DNA of 64,000 nt. Source: Forficula auricularia (taxonomy: Eukaryota; Arthropoda; Insecta; Dermaptera; Forficulidae). Below are positions 11,101-21,084 of the stretch, piece after piece. Below the pieces are notes generated by a model that saw only the letters and a program-made list of their open reading frames with translations, was not told the origin of the DNA and searched no databases. A program made the position numbers and the translations under genes. The stretch's first letter is position 1. Each line of letters begins with the position of its first letter. Where the stretch lies: assembly GCA_024734495.1 (NCBI GenBank), contig JALMQS010000055.1:14169189-14233188 (forward strand), in the 5' to 3' direction.

Positions 11101-14100
11101 GTATCTAAAGGGCTTAATCCGGTCCTGGATTCCACATTACTAGGATCGCCCACCAAATGGAGCGTACCAATCAAGTTTTAGGGTCTAGGATTATTGTAAT
11201 ATATAAGTAGGCGAAAATACTCTAATGCATAGATACCTTTTTGGAAACATACTCCAAATGTTGATAAAGCGAGTGTTTTTGTAATTTTAGCGTAGGGTCG
11301 CTTTGCTGTTTAGGTATTTTCGCCGTAAGGGGTGTCACGTTTTCTGCGCGTTTATTGTGAAATGGAAGAATTCGGTCCAATAAATGAATTTCTAGCTCAC
11401 CGGATTTATAAATGACCACGAGAAAATTCCCAATAGGTGAAAAAAGAAATTTTTCTAAAATTTTACAATTATCATTTTTTAAGTATTATTGAGCTACAAT
11501 TTATTATTATTATTTTTTAATTTTACAAATATAAAACTTACTAATATAATAAAACATTTCTGCCGGGAGAATTTTTGAATTTTCGATATTCAAAAAATAA
11601 AGTTTATTTGCTGACGAATGAATTCCTAAAATCTGTGAAATTTTTTTAATTAATAAGAGAAATTTAATTTATACGATTTCAGTTCTTTTCTGAAGGCGAG
11701 TTATCTTTAAAATCAAACCTACATTCTGTTTGCTTGACGCTCCATCGGAGGGCATAAACTCTAAATATTTGATTCCTGATATAAACAGAGGCAAATCAAA
11801 CACCTCTTGCTCTTTCCATTCTTCAAGATTGAATAAAATAATAGCCGAATGGAATCCTCCAACGGCTAAAAGCTTACCATCTCTGTTAAAAAGAAAAGTA
11901 TATTAATACAAATTTAAAGATAAACAAATATTGGCCGTATGTAATTAAGACTTTCCTTGTTAACGCAAGAGATTTAATATCATTACTTTTAATATGCTTG
12001 GGAAATGCACAGAATATTTCAGAAAAAGAACCAAAATTCCAGACATGGAGGGAATCATCTTGAAAACACGCAAGGATCTGGCTTTTAATGGAAGAAAAAT
12101 TGCCTAGAAATGAATTTACCTAATTTAGTACTAATTAAAATAAATTAATTTTAATTAATCTAGTGAAGTATTGGCCGAATTTTCGAGTGGGTGTGGCATA
12201 TATAGAGAGGGTTCTTTACAATTTTCATCTGTCACCTAAACTAATTCTTTTATAGACACCAAAATAATTTTTCTCGAAGGTACTCCTACAGTAAAGTTTT
12301 TTTTTCGAAATTTTTAAATAAAAGGTTGAAAACAGAGGTGCAAGGCACTCAAATTGGGTCTCCCAATAAATTATTTAATAGGATTTTAAAAGACTAATTC
12401 AACAATATCCCTTTCGATAGTGTACGCGAATTATTTTTCATCAGCAGGTTTTTTTTAAGAAAGTGCTTCAATTTTTTTTTTTTTTTATGAAACTGCGGAT
12501 TGTGAAACCATAACTACATTTCAAATTCCAAATAAATTTAAGTTTATATTTTAGAAGCTCCAGGACTTTAAACTTCACATTTTTATTAATTAAAATTTCT
12601 ATCGAAATATTAATATTTTATTTAAATTCATAAATACAGGGTGGGGGATAAAGATCTCTCACATTTTGAAGAGGTATAAAAAATGAAAAAAATTAACTAG
12701 AAAAAACTGAATATATTTTTAAAAAGAACATAAAATAATCTTTTTTTTAAATGTGTTTTACTTAAACATGATATCAGACAAAATTAGCTGACGTGTTCTG
12801 ATGTGGCCATCCACTTGACTTTACCATACAACCTGGCCCCTCTCTTATATTTAATATTTAATACAATTATTTATAATCATGTAGGGGAGGGGGGTTAGAT
12901 TTTCCATTTTTAGACCCCTGGGGGCCCACTGATTATACAAAATTTGGTTGAGTTTGGTACAAGAGCCTATATTTTCATTTTTTGACTATACACCCCCCCC
13001 ATTCCGGGCGGTTAGTTTTTGCATTTTTAGACTTCTAGGGTCCCACTGATTATGTATACAAAATTTGGTTGAGTTTTCTCAAATGGCCTAGATTTTTAAT
13101 TTTTAACCCCCCTTCCACCCCTCTTAATTTTGGGTCGATATGCACCAAAATCTAATCAGCTCTTAATCTCAATGGACCAAAGCTACGTGTGGAATTTGGT
13201 TTCGATATTCATACTAGTTTTTGAGCTAGCTCGTCCACAAAAATTTGGTGACGCACAGACTAACGGACAACCAGACAACCGGACAACCGGACAACCGGAC
13301 AACCGGACAACTAGACAACCAGACAGACTAACAGACATTTTGACAAAACAATTATTATCTCAAAAAATATAATTTTTTTGATGTTCACTTATTTGGACTT
13401 TTTGTAGACCGAAAGGCCATGGTTTCGTTCAATTTTTTTAATCAAAATAGTTTCAGCTGTTTTTTAGATATTTCGAAAAAAAGAAGGAAAAAAACCATTT
13501 GTTTCATGCACGATTACAATACTTGACCATACCCTGTATGGTAAAGTAAAAAGGGGGGAGTGGGTCAAAAATGAAAATTCTAGCCCTTTCGACCAAATTC
13601 AACCAAATTTTGTAAGAACTATCCACCATATAGGGAGGGTCAAAAATGAAAATTCTAGGCTTTTCGACCAAACTCAACCAAATTTTGTATACCTAAAGTT
13701 TGGTCAAAAGGACTAGAATTTTCATTTTTGACCCCCCACCTCATTTTGGGTGGTTAGTTTTTGCATTTCTAGCCTTCTGCGAGTCCACAGAATATAATTT
13801 GGTTGAGTTTAGTCGAAAGGGCTAGAATTTTCATTTTTGACCCCCACTTCCCTTTTTTTTGTCTGGCATAATGTTTAAAATAAATAAATAAAAAAATATA
13901 TATTTTATGTTCTTTTCAAAAATATATTCAGTTTTTTTCTAGTTAAATTTTTTCATTTTTTATACCCTTGGAGATATTTATGCCCAACCCTGTATATAAA
14001 AGAGGATTAGGTATTTAATATTTTTTCTAATAAAGCAACAACCTGCAGAAGTATGGCACCCCTGCTCCACAATATTATTTAGAATGTTATTGAGCTTTTG

Positions 14101-17100
14101 ATAGATAAGTTGATGAACTGGAGAATTCTTTCGGGGTGGACCTTCCTTGGTAAAATTAGATAATTATTTAAACTTTTCTAGTTTATTCATGACATTTTGG
14201 CTTCTAACCTTTTTGATACAAAAAGACTGAATTCAATACAAACTCAGGAATTTCAACAGACTAGATTATAACTATCATAATTTGAAAAAAAAAGAAATAT
14301 TTCTAATATAAATATAGATAACTAGAAAATTCTAACTAATTTATTACTTTTTTAACAGGTGGTCCACCCGAAATAATTTTTGATAGCTCATTTATACCAT
14401 TTTGATATTGATTTCCTTGTGCATTATAAGTTTTTGTTTCATTTTCTTTGTGCCCAGATCCCAAACGATGGCTTCGTTCTTTGATGCACTGAGGCAATAC
14501 CGTTGGTCCATCGTGAAAGAAATTGAAATGGCTGGGGAGGTGTGTCCTTCTAAAATTCCGCCAAGCTCACCCAACTCTCCATTCAATAAAACCAAACATT
14601 ATTTATTTTAAAATAAGGAAAACATAAGGAATATAAAATCCAGAAATACTTACCGATATTCATAATTAGAAGGTGACAAAAACTATTGGCAACAATAAGG
14701 GTGCTTCGAAAATATAATGAGAAACCCATCGACGTAATTCTTCCAATTTCTGGGAGAATCCAATATCTTAAATCAGAAAAAAATTTGAATTATAACATTT
14801 ACAATTGAAAAGATTTTGTTTTGCCGAGAGTAGCAGAGTTTAAATAGTTGCTTTATTGAGTGGATATTGATAAGGCAATCCAAAAAAAGAAGAAGATAAT
14901 TTATACTATCTTTTTATTTATAAACCGACGTTTCGGAGGCTATTCCCTCTTTCTTCAGGGTTTTGAAAAGTCAGTGAAGGAAAACCAATGCGACATTCCC
15001 CTCTGTCTCCTCTTTCAGTGGCAGTAACAATAATATATCGAATTGAAAGTTTTTTTGCCGAGAGTAGCAGAATTTTTTATAAATTGAAGGGGACAATAAA
15101 AGAGTGTGTCTTCTGCTGGAATTATAAATTATAAATCGTTATAAATAAATTAAAAATTTATAATTCCAGAAGAAGACACACTCTTTTATTGACTCCTTCA
15201 TTAATATATCGTATATCATTCTCAGGAGAGTTGCTTTATATTACTTTTTAAAGCAACTATTTTTTCAAATTTGTTAAAAAATTCTATTGATAAAGGGAGA
15301 ATTTCTCCCGAAACGTTTGGTATTTCTATAAACGTTTGAAGATTGTTTTTATAAATGATTTGTATTTATTTATAGACTCACAATCAATAAAAAATTTTCA
15401 ATGTATGCTTGTAAGTACATATTGTACCATATATGTAGGCTTTCCATATGTCTCGGTTTGACCGGGACTGTCCTGGTATTAAGATATGGTTCAGGTGTAT
15501 CGGTCAGTTTGTCATATTATCCCGGATTTTTGGAAAAAGTAATTAAGTGCTGACTCGGCAAAATTAATTGTGAACTAAATTTTAAAGCGCGATTAAAAAT
15601 ACAAAAAAATAGAAACAAAACTAAAAACTTTTTCAAGACTCCGTACGCTTGCTAGTTAGATCCGCAACAAGTAATTTCTTTTGTACATTTTTGTCTGAAT
15701 TTTAATTAAGTCAAATTTAAATATTCTCTCTTTCTATCATGAGTATCGTTTTGGTCCGAGTTTCTAGTATAAAAGAAATTAATCTTTACTAGTCTGAAAC
15801 AAGGTTGAACTTGGCATCCTTGAAATACAACTTAGATCTAAAAAAAGAGAGATCATTCTATCGGCGCTCTTTCTTAGTTATTTTCCTCGATCAGATACTA
15901 ATGAAAGAATAGCTCACCCACACATTAGTTAAGTAATAAAAAAGTGAAGACTTTTTCAAGACACGTTACACTAGATTAAATATAAATTGTTTATTTATGG
16001 CTATACTATAACATCCTCTTAAAATCTCAATTGAATAATAAAATAATATTTACTGCCTTTTGAACAAGATATTCCAAAATCTGATCAGTACTATACAAAC
16101 GAACTTTTTGACTTTCCGTTCTTGGGCTATCGTGGGTATCGGCATTCATTTTAAAATCATATAGAAGTTGCTCATTTTTTTATTTCAAATAAACTCTCGA
16201 AATTGTCCCGGTTTGAGAAAAAAATATTATGGTAAGTCTATATATACTTATATATCTATGTAAGAGCTAATTTCAGAAAGTAGAGAGCTGAATTTAAAAA
16301 TTATTTTACCATTCGAAAGCTTACACCTTCAGCATTAGTATAGGCTAAATCTTATTAGAGTTACTTTTGAGAAATTCGATTGGCACTAATGATTTTGTGA
16401 ATCAACTCTGTACTTTAGTTTATTTATTTTTCTTTATTTATAACAAGTGGTTGATAAATAACAAAACAACTCTTTCAATATTATTAATGGGATTAAGGGA
16501 AATTTTTCGAGCTACACCGAGGGGTATGGTTCCGCCGAGCCAAAGAGCCCGTCTACAGCTTTTTGTAGAATAAAAATCTAATTTATATAGTCTTTTCATA
16601 ATAATTCTCTAAAACAAATAACAGAGAAAATTTTGGTGTCTGTAGGGAATGGGTTGTTAATTCTAGGTGAAATATTTAACTATTTTAATTCAATATCTAA
16701 ACTATCATAAAATGGTATGGGTCCATTTTGCACATTGTTGATCAAAGGATCAAATTTAGAAGCATGTTTTTTTTATAATAGCTTCAGTAAAGTAAAAATT
16801 TCAAATTTTCATTTTTTATTATTTTAATATGTTTAAATAGGAAAGAAATTAATTATAAGAGCCAAATATAGGATTAAATTTATAAAATTAGTTAATTTTT
16901 TTTATTTTATAATAAATAATTGAAAGTCGCGATTATTTAAATCAAATTCATAGTATATAATGTCCAATGTTCATTTTGAACAAGAGCAGAGGAGAGATAG
17001 CAGGGTGGTCACACAAGATAGACGTCAATGCTAAAAGAATGCCCTGATTGGCAGTCCACCCAGGAAAGGGTAGAATTCAGCGAATATTGGCCCCATTAGA

Positions 17101-20100
17101 GCATCGAAAAACATCGTAGAAGGAGAACCACAAAATCCTATAAAAGGCCAAACAAGTGGCAAAAACGCGAGATCAATTTATTTCCAAAAACAATTGTCAC
17201 TGAACTAGCCAAAGTTACGGACAAGCGTTAATAAAGCGATCTCCACTCCTGCCTGGTGTCAGGCTGATCGACCCACGATACAGCTGAAAGATCCCTTTCA
17301 GCTCAAAGGCCCTATCCTTTATATAGGCCCGTGTGGTCAATAGGTACATACCGATTCAGACTCTCTGCTGTTCACACGAAAAAAAGCCTCAAAAACGCTG
17401 TATTACGTCATCGCTCACCACTCAGCTTCATCTGGTCGAGAACTCCACGGAACCCATCGTAGAAGCTACGAAACCTCTGCCGCCAACACCTGGTCATTGG
17501 GAGCCATTCAGCGCATATCAACACTAAAATGTAAATTTTCCTTCTACACATTTTCGCTTGCATATTCTCTTCTGTACAACCAATCAATCAATAAACAAAT
17601 TTCATCTTCCAATTGCAATCTCAACAAACTCTCATTCAATCTGTTAAATTCAAAAGTGACATTAATAAATTATATACTATTAATTTTATTCCTTCTTTGA
17701 ATATTACTTTTGTTGTAAAGTCCCTCTTTCATTTTTCAGCTAGCTTAAATTCTTTTTTATTATTTTTTTATTTTGCACATTTTAAATTATTATTTTTTGT
17801 AAAATCATTGAATAAGATTAAATTCAGTAGAGTAAATTTAGAACACATAAGAGTAGATTCAGTAAATTAGAAATTTAGTACAACGAGATTCACTGAGTTC
17901 ACACCACCCGAAAAATAAGAAAAACAGGTTTGTATTTTCACGATCAGAATCATCCCTCAATAAGATCCCAACTTCCTGCTCCCTGAGAAGGGTCATACAA
18001 TTAAAGCAAGTATTATAAATGAAAATGTTTGTATGATTCCATGTCTGTTATTGACGATTTCCCTATAAAACTAGTTATCTGGTTCAAATCAAACTTCAAA
18101 AATGTAGAATAGTCCACGTGACGTCATATGAAAACATTTCACTTGTTTGGATAAGCAATTTTTTCATCTAGTCGAACCGAATCCGTGAAAAGTTCAATAA
18201 GTGAAAATTCGACAATCTTAATTATAAATATGAGATGAAAAAATACGTTCCAAAACAAGTCCTATGTTTCCTGCATATTAGTTATTGCGTTCTTGTTACC
18301 TTCTTTGAGGAGCCTGAATTATCATAATTAATCCCTCTGCGTCAACAGCGGCAAGATGATCCGACAAAGGGTGGTATACACAGTTTACAAATCTCATCGT
18401 AGAACAATCCTTTTGAATACTCGTACAACTGTTCAAGTCCACCTTTAGGAACAAACTGAAATAAATATTAGTTTATAAAAATCGTTAGAAAAAAATAATG
18501 AACAATTCTGAATTATCCGGACATCAAATTAATTAAATAATTAGAGCTAATAAAGATTTAATTACAAAGTGAATCTAATCGAGATATTTAATGTATTACT
18601 AGCTGAATGACCTGTATATTTTTCCCAAACTCTATCACTCATTTCGAAACCCCATTGAAGATTATTCACACACTTTTATATAAGGATTTTTTTAATTCAG
18701 TTTGCTTACGAAGGGGCCACACATTTTTTTTCAACTTGGACAATATCTGTGAACCAACGAACTGCCATCGATATAGCCTGAATTTCGAGCTAGTTTATAA
18801 GCTACAGATCTGTGTGAGAGGATAGAAAGAGAGTTGACATATATGCAGACATCGAAATAAAAATGGGAGTCCCCATACTTTGTTCAAGCCCCTCCCCCCT
18901 CCCCAAGGACCAATAATAATAATAATTACTTGTAGCTAGTATTTAGTACATCCCGCTCTTTTCCTGTCTGTTATGACTAAAACTTGTTAATTCTACATTA
19001 AGAATCAAATATTTTTTCTATAAAATTAAATTCTTTTTAATATTATGTAATTGAAGAACATTTGTGTATCTTGCGGGGTTATACAGTAATAGATGCATTT
19101 ATGTGGTAATAAATAAAACAGACTATATTGGCAAAATCAATCAATTTATAGAAAAACTCGTTAAAGATAAAAAGGCTCAGACGCTCAAACCAAAATTTTA
19201 AAAGTTGAGAATTTTCAAGAATATATTGAAGAAATTTTTCTGAATTAAAAATAATTTTTAGAAAAAAAACTACTTCAAAAAAATTAAATGCAACAAATAA
19301 AATAATACAACTCAAAAATCAAATAAAATGCACTAAAAGGTATGAAATAATTATTTAATTTAGTTACTACTAAACGACGAAATTTTTACATGAAATCACT
19401 TTTTGAAGTCGGTCCCAACATTTATGAATCGCACTCGACGGATCTTAGTTAGTACGTTTGGCGGGTAAGGAAGAAAACAACGGGAAAGCTCACTTATATA
19501 GTTTGTTTAGCACCGACTTCAAAAAGTGATTTCATGGAAAAATTTCGTCGTTTAGTTGTAACTAAATTAGATAATTATTTTATACCTTTTAGTGTATTTT
19601 ATTTGATTTTTGAGTTGTATTATTTTATTTGTTGCATTTAATTTTTTTGAAGTCTCGGTTTTTTGTTCTAAAAATTATTTTTATTTTTCTCTTTTTAGTG
19701 ATATTGACAATATTGATACTTAAGAAAATACCTTGCATGAATCTTGGAAAGGAAGATTCGAGCGAAGGAATCAGAAAATGTTAATAAAATTCAATTGATA
19801 AAAGAGAAATTCTCTCGAAACGTTAGCGGGTTTTAAATGAACGTTTTAAGATTGTTTTTTTTAATTATTATTATAATTTATTTATTATAATTTCGATTAT
19901 TTGCACATATGAATTGGAGATTTCTGCTATTTTGTCATTGATCATATCATCAGAACTTGACCAAATTAATATGATAACAATCGGAAACTATACGGAACCC
20001 AGTGCGAAAAAATCATCAAAATCGGTTCAGAATTGGCGAAGAAATCGAGTAACATAGACAAAAAAAAAAATTCAGTCGAATTGAGAACCTCCTCCTTCTT

Positions 20101-20824
20101 TGAAGTCGGTTAAAAAGTAAATATTATTTGTCGATTTCATTAGAAGAGACTTTCTTTTATTGAATTGAAATTTTGAATAAAATCCGAGTCATCGACCATT
20201 TTCATCTTTGTTAAAAAAAAAAAAAAATAGTTGAGATCTTGAACTTTTCAATTTAACCGCAAAAACTTGAAAATAGTATGTCTTGTAGATTTAACACATA
20301 TACTTTTTTGTAAAAATTTAAATTTTCTTTAATATAGGCCATGAACAAAATTTGTTTATCCTGAAGGGTTAGGCTGAAATGGATAAATTTATGTGAAAAT
20401 TTAAATAAAAACACGAATCGGCTAAACATAATCAATCTAAAGGGAATACATTTTTAAACAATTAAATATGTTACAAAAAAGGTTTCATTAAGGTGAAGTT
20501 ACATAATATAATAAAATAAAAAATACAAATGTTGAATAATTTTCCGATAAAAAACAAAATTAACTAATAACTTAAAATATTAATATAAAATATTAATCTA
20601 AGCCCCCTACCAAAAACAAATCGATTCGATCTCCTCCTGCCTATGCACAGGAGCTTATAATTTTTTTTAGAAAATGCCTAAAACTCAATTATAAAATAAA
20701 GTAAAAAGTAAACTTACCTTGGATTTGAAACCAGCCGACTAGGGGAACCAATTCGATATTTATGAATAGAGAATTTCTCATTGCTTCTCTTCTTCTTTTT
20801 ATAATGGATTATATTATCTACCAT
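2138..20824 (-). CDS. TBC1D31: TBC1D31 (WDR67) orthologue, WD40 + TBC protein, 3' end outside window
   Basis: Exons assembled by eye, 5' to 3': 20718-20824, 18300-18455, 14654-14766, 14398-14576, 11965-12119, 11723-11882, 11542-11632, 11237-11454, 9888-10096, 2138-2271. All have GT-AG borders and matching phases (1,522 nt, 507 codons plus one base). Exons 2-8 form the N-terminal WD40 propeller; exon 4 encodes GHTSPAISISF and AIVWDL. Exons 9-10 begin the TBC region (KQFGIYPDEYRTVIWKAL, then FVFPFVKTFENDLVAAFEVV) and align without gaps to the remembered human protein. The family is known from centriolar satellites and ciliogenesis; TBC domains are often Rab GAPs, but this one is not known to be active. 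The remaining TBC and coiled-coil C terminus must lie left of position 1. The exon 5 donor (GC|GTTAAC) is weak. Start: the ATG at 20822-20824 opens a basic N terminus. Confidence 0.85.
2783..2845. repeat. Inverted repeat partner of 7185-7245 (Penelope flank)
   Basis: About 60 bp at 2783-2845 match the reverse complement of 7185-7245 with only a few differences; both contain TCGTATTAATAATAGAAAAT or its complement. The pair brackets the hammerhead motif, the Helitron insertion and the GIY-YIG remnant. Penelope elements can carry terminal repeats in inverted orientation, so these may be parts of such repeats. That link is inference. Confidence 0.55.
2867..2908 (-). ncRNA. Candidate minimal hammerhead ribozyme (Penelope-type)
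   Basis: The minus strand carries both invariant core strings in order: CUGAUGA (2902-2896) and GAAA (2882-2879). Stem II pairs 2895-2892 with 2886-2883 (GCCA/UGGC, loop AACAA). Stem III is the minimal two pairs, A2879-U2874 and C2878-G2875. The cleavage triplet would be GUA, cut after 2873. Stem I pairs 2907-2903 with 2872-2868 (five pairs, one G-U). Minimal hammerheads with very short stem III are known from the terminal repeats of Penelope-like retroelements, and a Penelope-type GIY-YIG remnant lies on the same strand at 6922-7171. Self-cleavage is inferred. Confidence 0.7.
3305..4951 (+). mobile_element. Tc1-family DNA transposon with 181-bp terminal inverted repeats
   Basis: The terminal inverted repeats are 3305-3485 and 4771-4951, both starting CACTCGGGAGCAGC from the outside. 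They flank one transposase gene and are bordered by TA on each side (3303-3304, 4952-4953), the standard Tc1/mariner duplication. It sits four bases inside the 5' terminus of Helitron copy 1. Long repeats, an otherwise open transposase frame and a single stop codon suggest a fairly recent insertion. Confidence 0.9.
3640..4698 (+). pseudogene. Tc1-like transposase, one in-frame stop
   Basis: One reading frame of about 352 codons runs from the ATG at 3640 to 4698, broken only by a TAA at 4237-4239. The N terminus holds a paired-type helix-turn-helix DNA-binding region (QREVALQLNLSQSTVSRVYR, residues about 26-45). The catalytic triad is DD34E: D in FTDEC, D in MHDNARCH, and E in NPIEHMWDHLK, with exactly 34 residues between the last two. 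The enzyme would cut and paste its own element by binding the flanking 181-bp repeats. Length and motif order are normal for Tc1 transposases. The stop makes this copy probably inactive unless it is read through or is a sequencing error. No intron is apparent. Confidence 0.9.
5331..6236. mobile_element. TA-flanked MITE with AACTGGGCCA-type subterminal repeats
   Basis: The ends are AGGTCAGGTGGGCTAACTGG (5331) and the inverted CAGTTACCCCACCTGACCT (ending 6236). Flanks are TA (5329-5330 and 6237-6238). Helitron copy 2 at 21.5 kb holds the uninterrupted target, CAAATAACTCCTAAA on its own strand, so boundaries and the TA duplication are supported by a paralogous empty site. Variants of AACTGGGCCA or TGGCCCAATT recur at least six times inside. 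No transposase is seen, so it is non-autonomous. Confidence 0.8.
6342..6860. repeat. G-tract minisatellite and G-rich low-complexity region
   Basis: Two degenerate units of about 115 bp (6361-6570) each contain CTCAACCAAATTTT followed by a poly-G run. Then comes an extremely G-rich strand to about 6860. The same unit recurs at 8.2-8.5, 12.9-13.1, 13.6-13.8 and 34.6-34.8 kb. The long open frames here are a composition artefact. Confidence 0.6.
6922..7171 (-). pseudogene. Penelope-like retroelement GIY-YIG endonuclease remnant
   Basis: The minus-strand translation ending at a stop at 6922-6924 contains KVYKYQCSCDNTYIGTTK (near 7160-7107), then a conserved R and H, and later HTALTEHLVLKRG. Spacing and motifs (VYK..C..C..TYIG, R, N...AL.EH) match the C-terminal GIY-YIG endonuclease of Penelope-like elements, which nicks the target for target-primed reverse transcription. 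No reverse transcriptase domain is seen upstream, where a stop blocks the frame, so this is a truncated copy. Its stop lies five bases from the Helitron 3' junction; the hammerhead motif on the other side of the Helitron probably belonged to the same element. Confidence 0.65.
7839..8655 (+). repeat. Repeat family R1, copy A
   Basis: The left end is ACTTTACCATACAGG and the right part holds the inverted TGTATGGTAAAGT (8613-8625) plus about 30 bp of further shared sequence. Inside are a conserved 350-bp segment and G-tract units. An inverted copy B lies at 12790-13546 and a partial copy C at 34225-34800. It looks like a non-autonomous inverted-repeat transposon; no target duplication was fixed. 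Confidence 0.65.
8656..9887. other. Intron sequence, nothing recognised
   Basis: Part of TBC1D31 intron 9. AT-rich, with no coding signal, tRNA or clear transposon end seen. Confidence 0.5.
10097..11236. other. Intron sequence with AAATA-rich microsatellite
   Basis: TBC1D31 intron 8. At 10660-10900 the plus strand is a degenerate AAATA/AAACA simple repeat. No exon or transposon end is visible. Confidence 0.55.
12790..13546 (-). repeat. Repeat family R1, copy B (nested, inverted)
   Basis: Reverse-complement match to copy A (7839-8655) along most of its length, ending TGTATGGTAAAGT at 13546. It is inside the TA-flanked element 12637-13992. It carries an expanded nine-base repeat at 13262-13330 that copy A lacks. 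Confidence 0.7.
13262..13330. repeat. Nine-base tandem repeat (ACAACCGGn)
   Basis: About six consecutive units of GACAACCGG with small variants. Located inside R1 copy B, where copy A has only a short GTCTGTTAG-type stretch, so it expanded after the copies separated. Confidence 0.8.
13547..13860. repeat. G-tract/AACTCAACCAAATTTTG minisatellite block
   Basis: Three degenerate units, the first two in one orientation and the last two facing the other way, share CAAACTCAACCAAATTTTGT and a G- or C-rich spacer. Same unit family as at 6.4 and 8.3 kb. Confidence 0.55.
15091..15194. repeat. Short hairpin MITE
   Basis: Arms of about 40 bp, GACAATAAAAGAGTGTGTCT at 15091 and its complement at 15175-15194, surround an AT-rich palindromic centre. 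A related fragment (AAAGAGGGTGTCCTCTGCTT) is at 24398-24417, showing a dispersed family. Confidence 0.6.
16960..17960 (+). other. GC-shifted, promoter-like block, possible solo LTR
   Basis: Base composition changes sharply at about 16980. A TATA-like CTATAAAAGGCC (17139-17150) is followed by a CA-rich leader and AATAAAC (17588). No matching second copy and no convincing coding sequence is in the window, and I could not fix TG...CA ends or a duplication. A solo LTR of a gypsy or BEL/Pao element is the best guess. Confidence 0.3.
18456..19261. other. TBC1D31 intron 1, proximal part: nothing recognised
   Basis: AT-rich with no exon, RNA gene or transposon end seen. Confidence 0.45.
19262..20116 (-). 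repeat. Foldback family F1, copy A
   Basis: Nested inverted arms (about 19262-19420 and 19505-19665) contain TGAAATCACTTTTTGAAGTC and its complement. The loop has CTCGACGGATCTTAGTTAGT and TACGTTTGGCGGGTA. A further 450 bp to the boundary ending GAAGTCGGTT (20101-20110) matches the long arms of copies B and C in reverse orientation. No coding. Confidence 0.7.
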
Positions 20825-21084
20825 CTTTATTTAAATTGAATTTATTTTCATATATAAATAATTCTATAAATTATATCATTTTACATTATTACATGATCAT
20901 TTGGATTATTTATCGAAATAAATTTATAATTATCTCATGACAGTGAAAAGGGCATTTTAGATTCAGGCTTCATGTTTCAAATAATATAGCTAAATTTTTA
21001 AACTGTATTATAAATATTATATATTGAATATCACTGATTTCAAGTTGCCGATAGAAATAGATTTAAATTTTCTTAGAAAATCAT
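20825..21084. other. Region upstream of TBC1D31 start
   Basis: Candidate promoter side of the minus-strand gene. AT-rich; no TATA or initiator that I would commit to. Confidence 0.35.

Larger units (their letters stand above)
12637..13992. mobile_element. TA-flanked inverted-repeat element with a nested R1 copy
   Basis: Arms of roughly 140-150 bp: 12637 onward (CAGGGTGGGGGATAAAG...AACTAGAAAAAACTGAATAT) and the reverse complement ending at 13992. TA dinucleotides flank both ends (12635-12636, 13993-13994). The middle is occupied by R1 copy B and G-tract units. No transposase is present, so it is a mariner/Tc1-type MITE by structure. It lies in TBC1D31 intron 4. Confidence 0.75.
14767..18299. 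other. TBC1D31 intron 2: repeats only
   Basis: No exon found between exon 3 and exon 2. Contents: two copies of a TGCCGAGAGTAGCAGA motif (14821 and 15057), the hairpin MITE at 15091-15194, AAACGTTT-type repeat fragments near 15310, and the GC-shifted block at 16960-17960. The rest is AT-rich. Confidence 0.5.

Noticed and set aside
13262..13330. CRISPR-like array
   Set aside because: Nine-base tandem units have no spacers, and the genome is eukaryotic.
14402..14611. Plus-strand open frame at 14.4 kb
   Set aside because: Antisense shadow of TBC1D31 exon 4.
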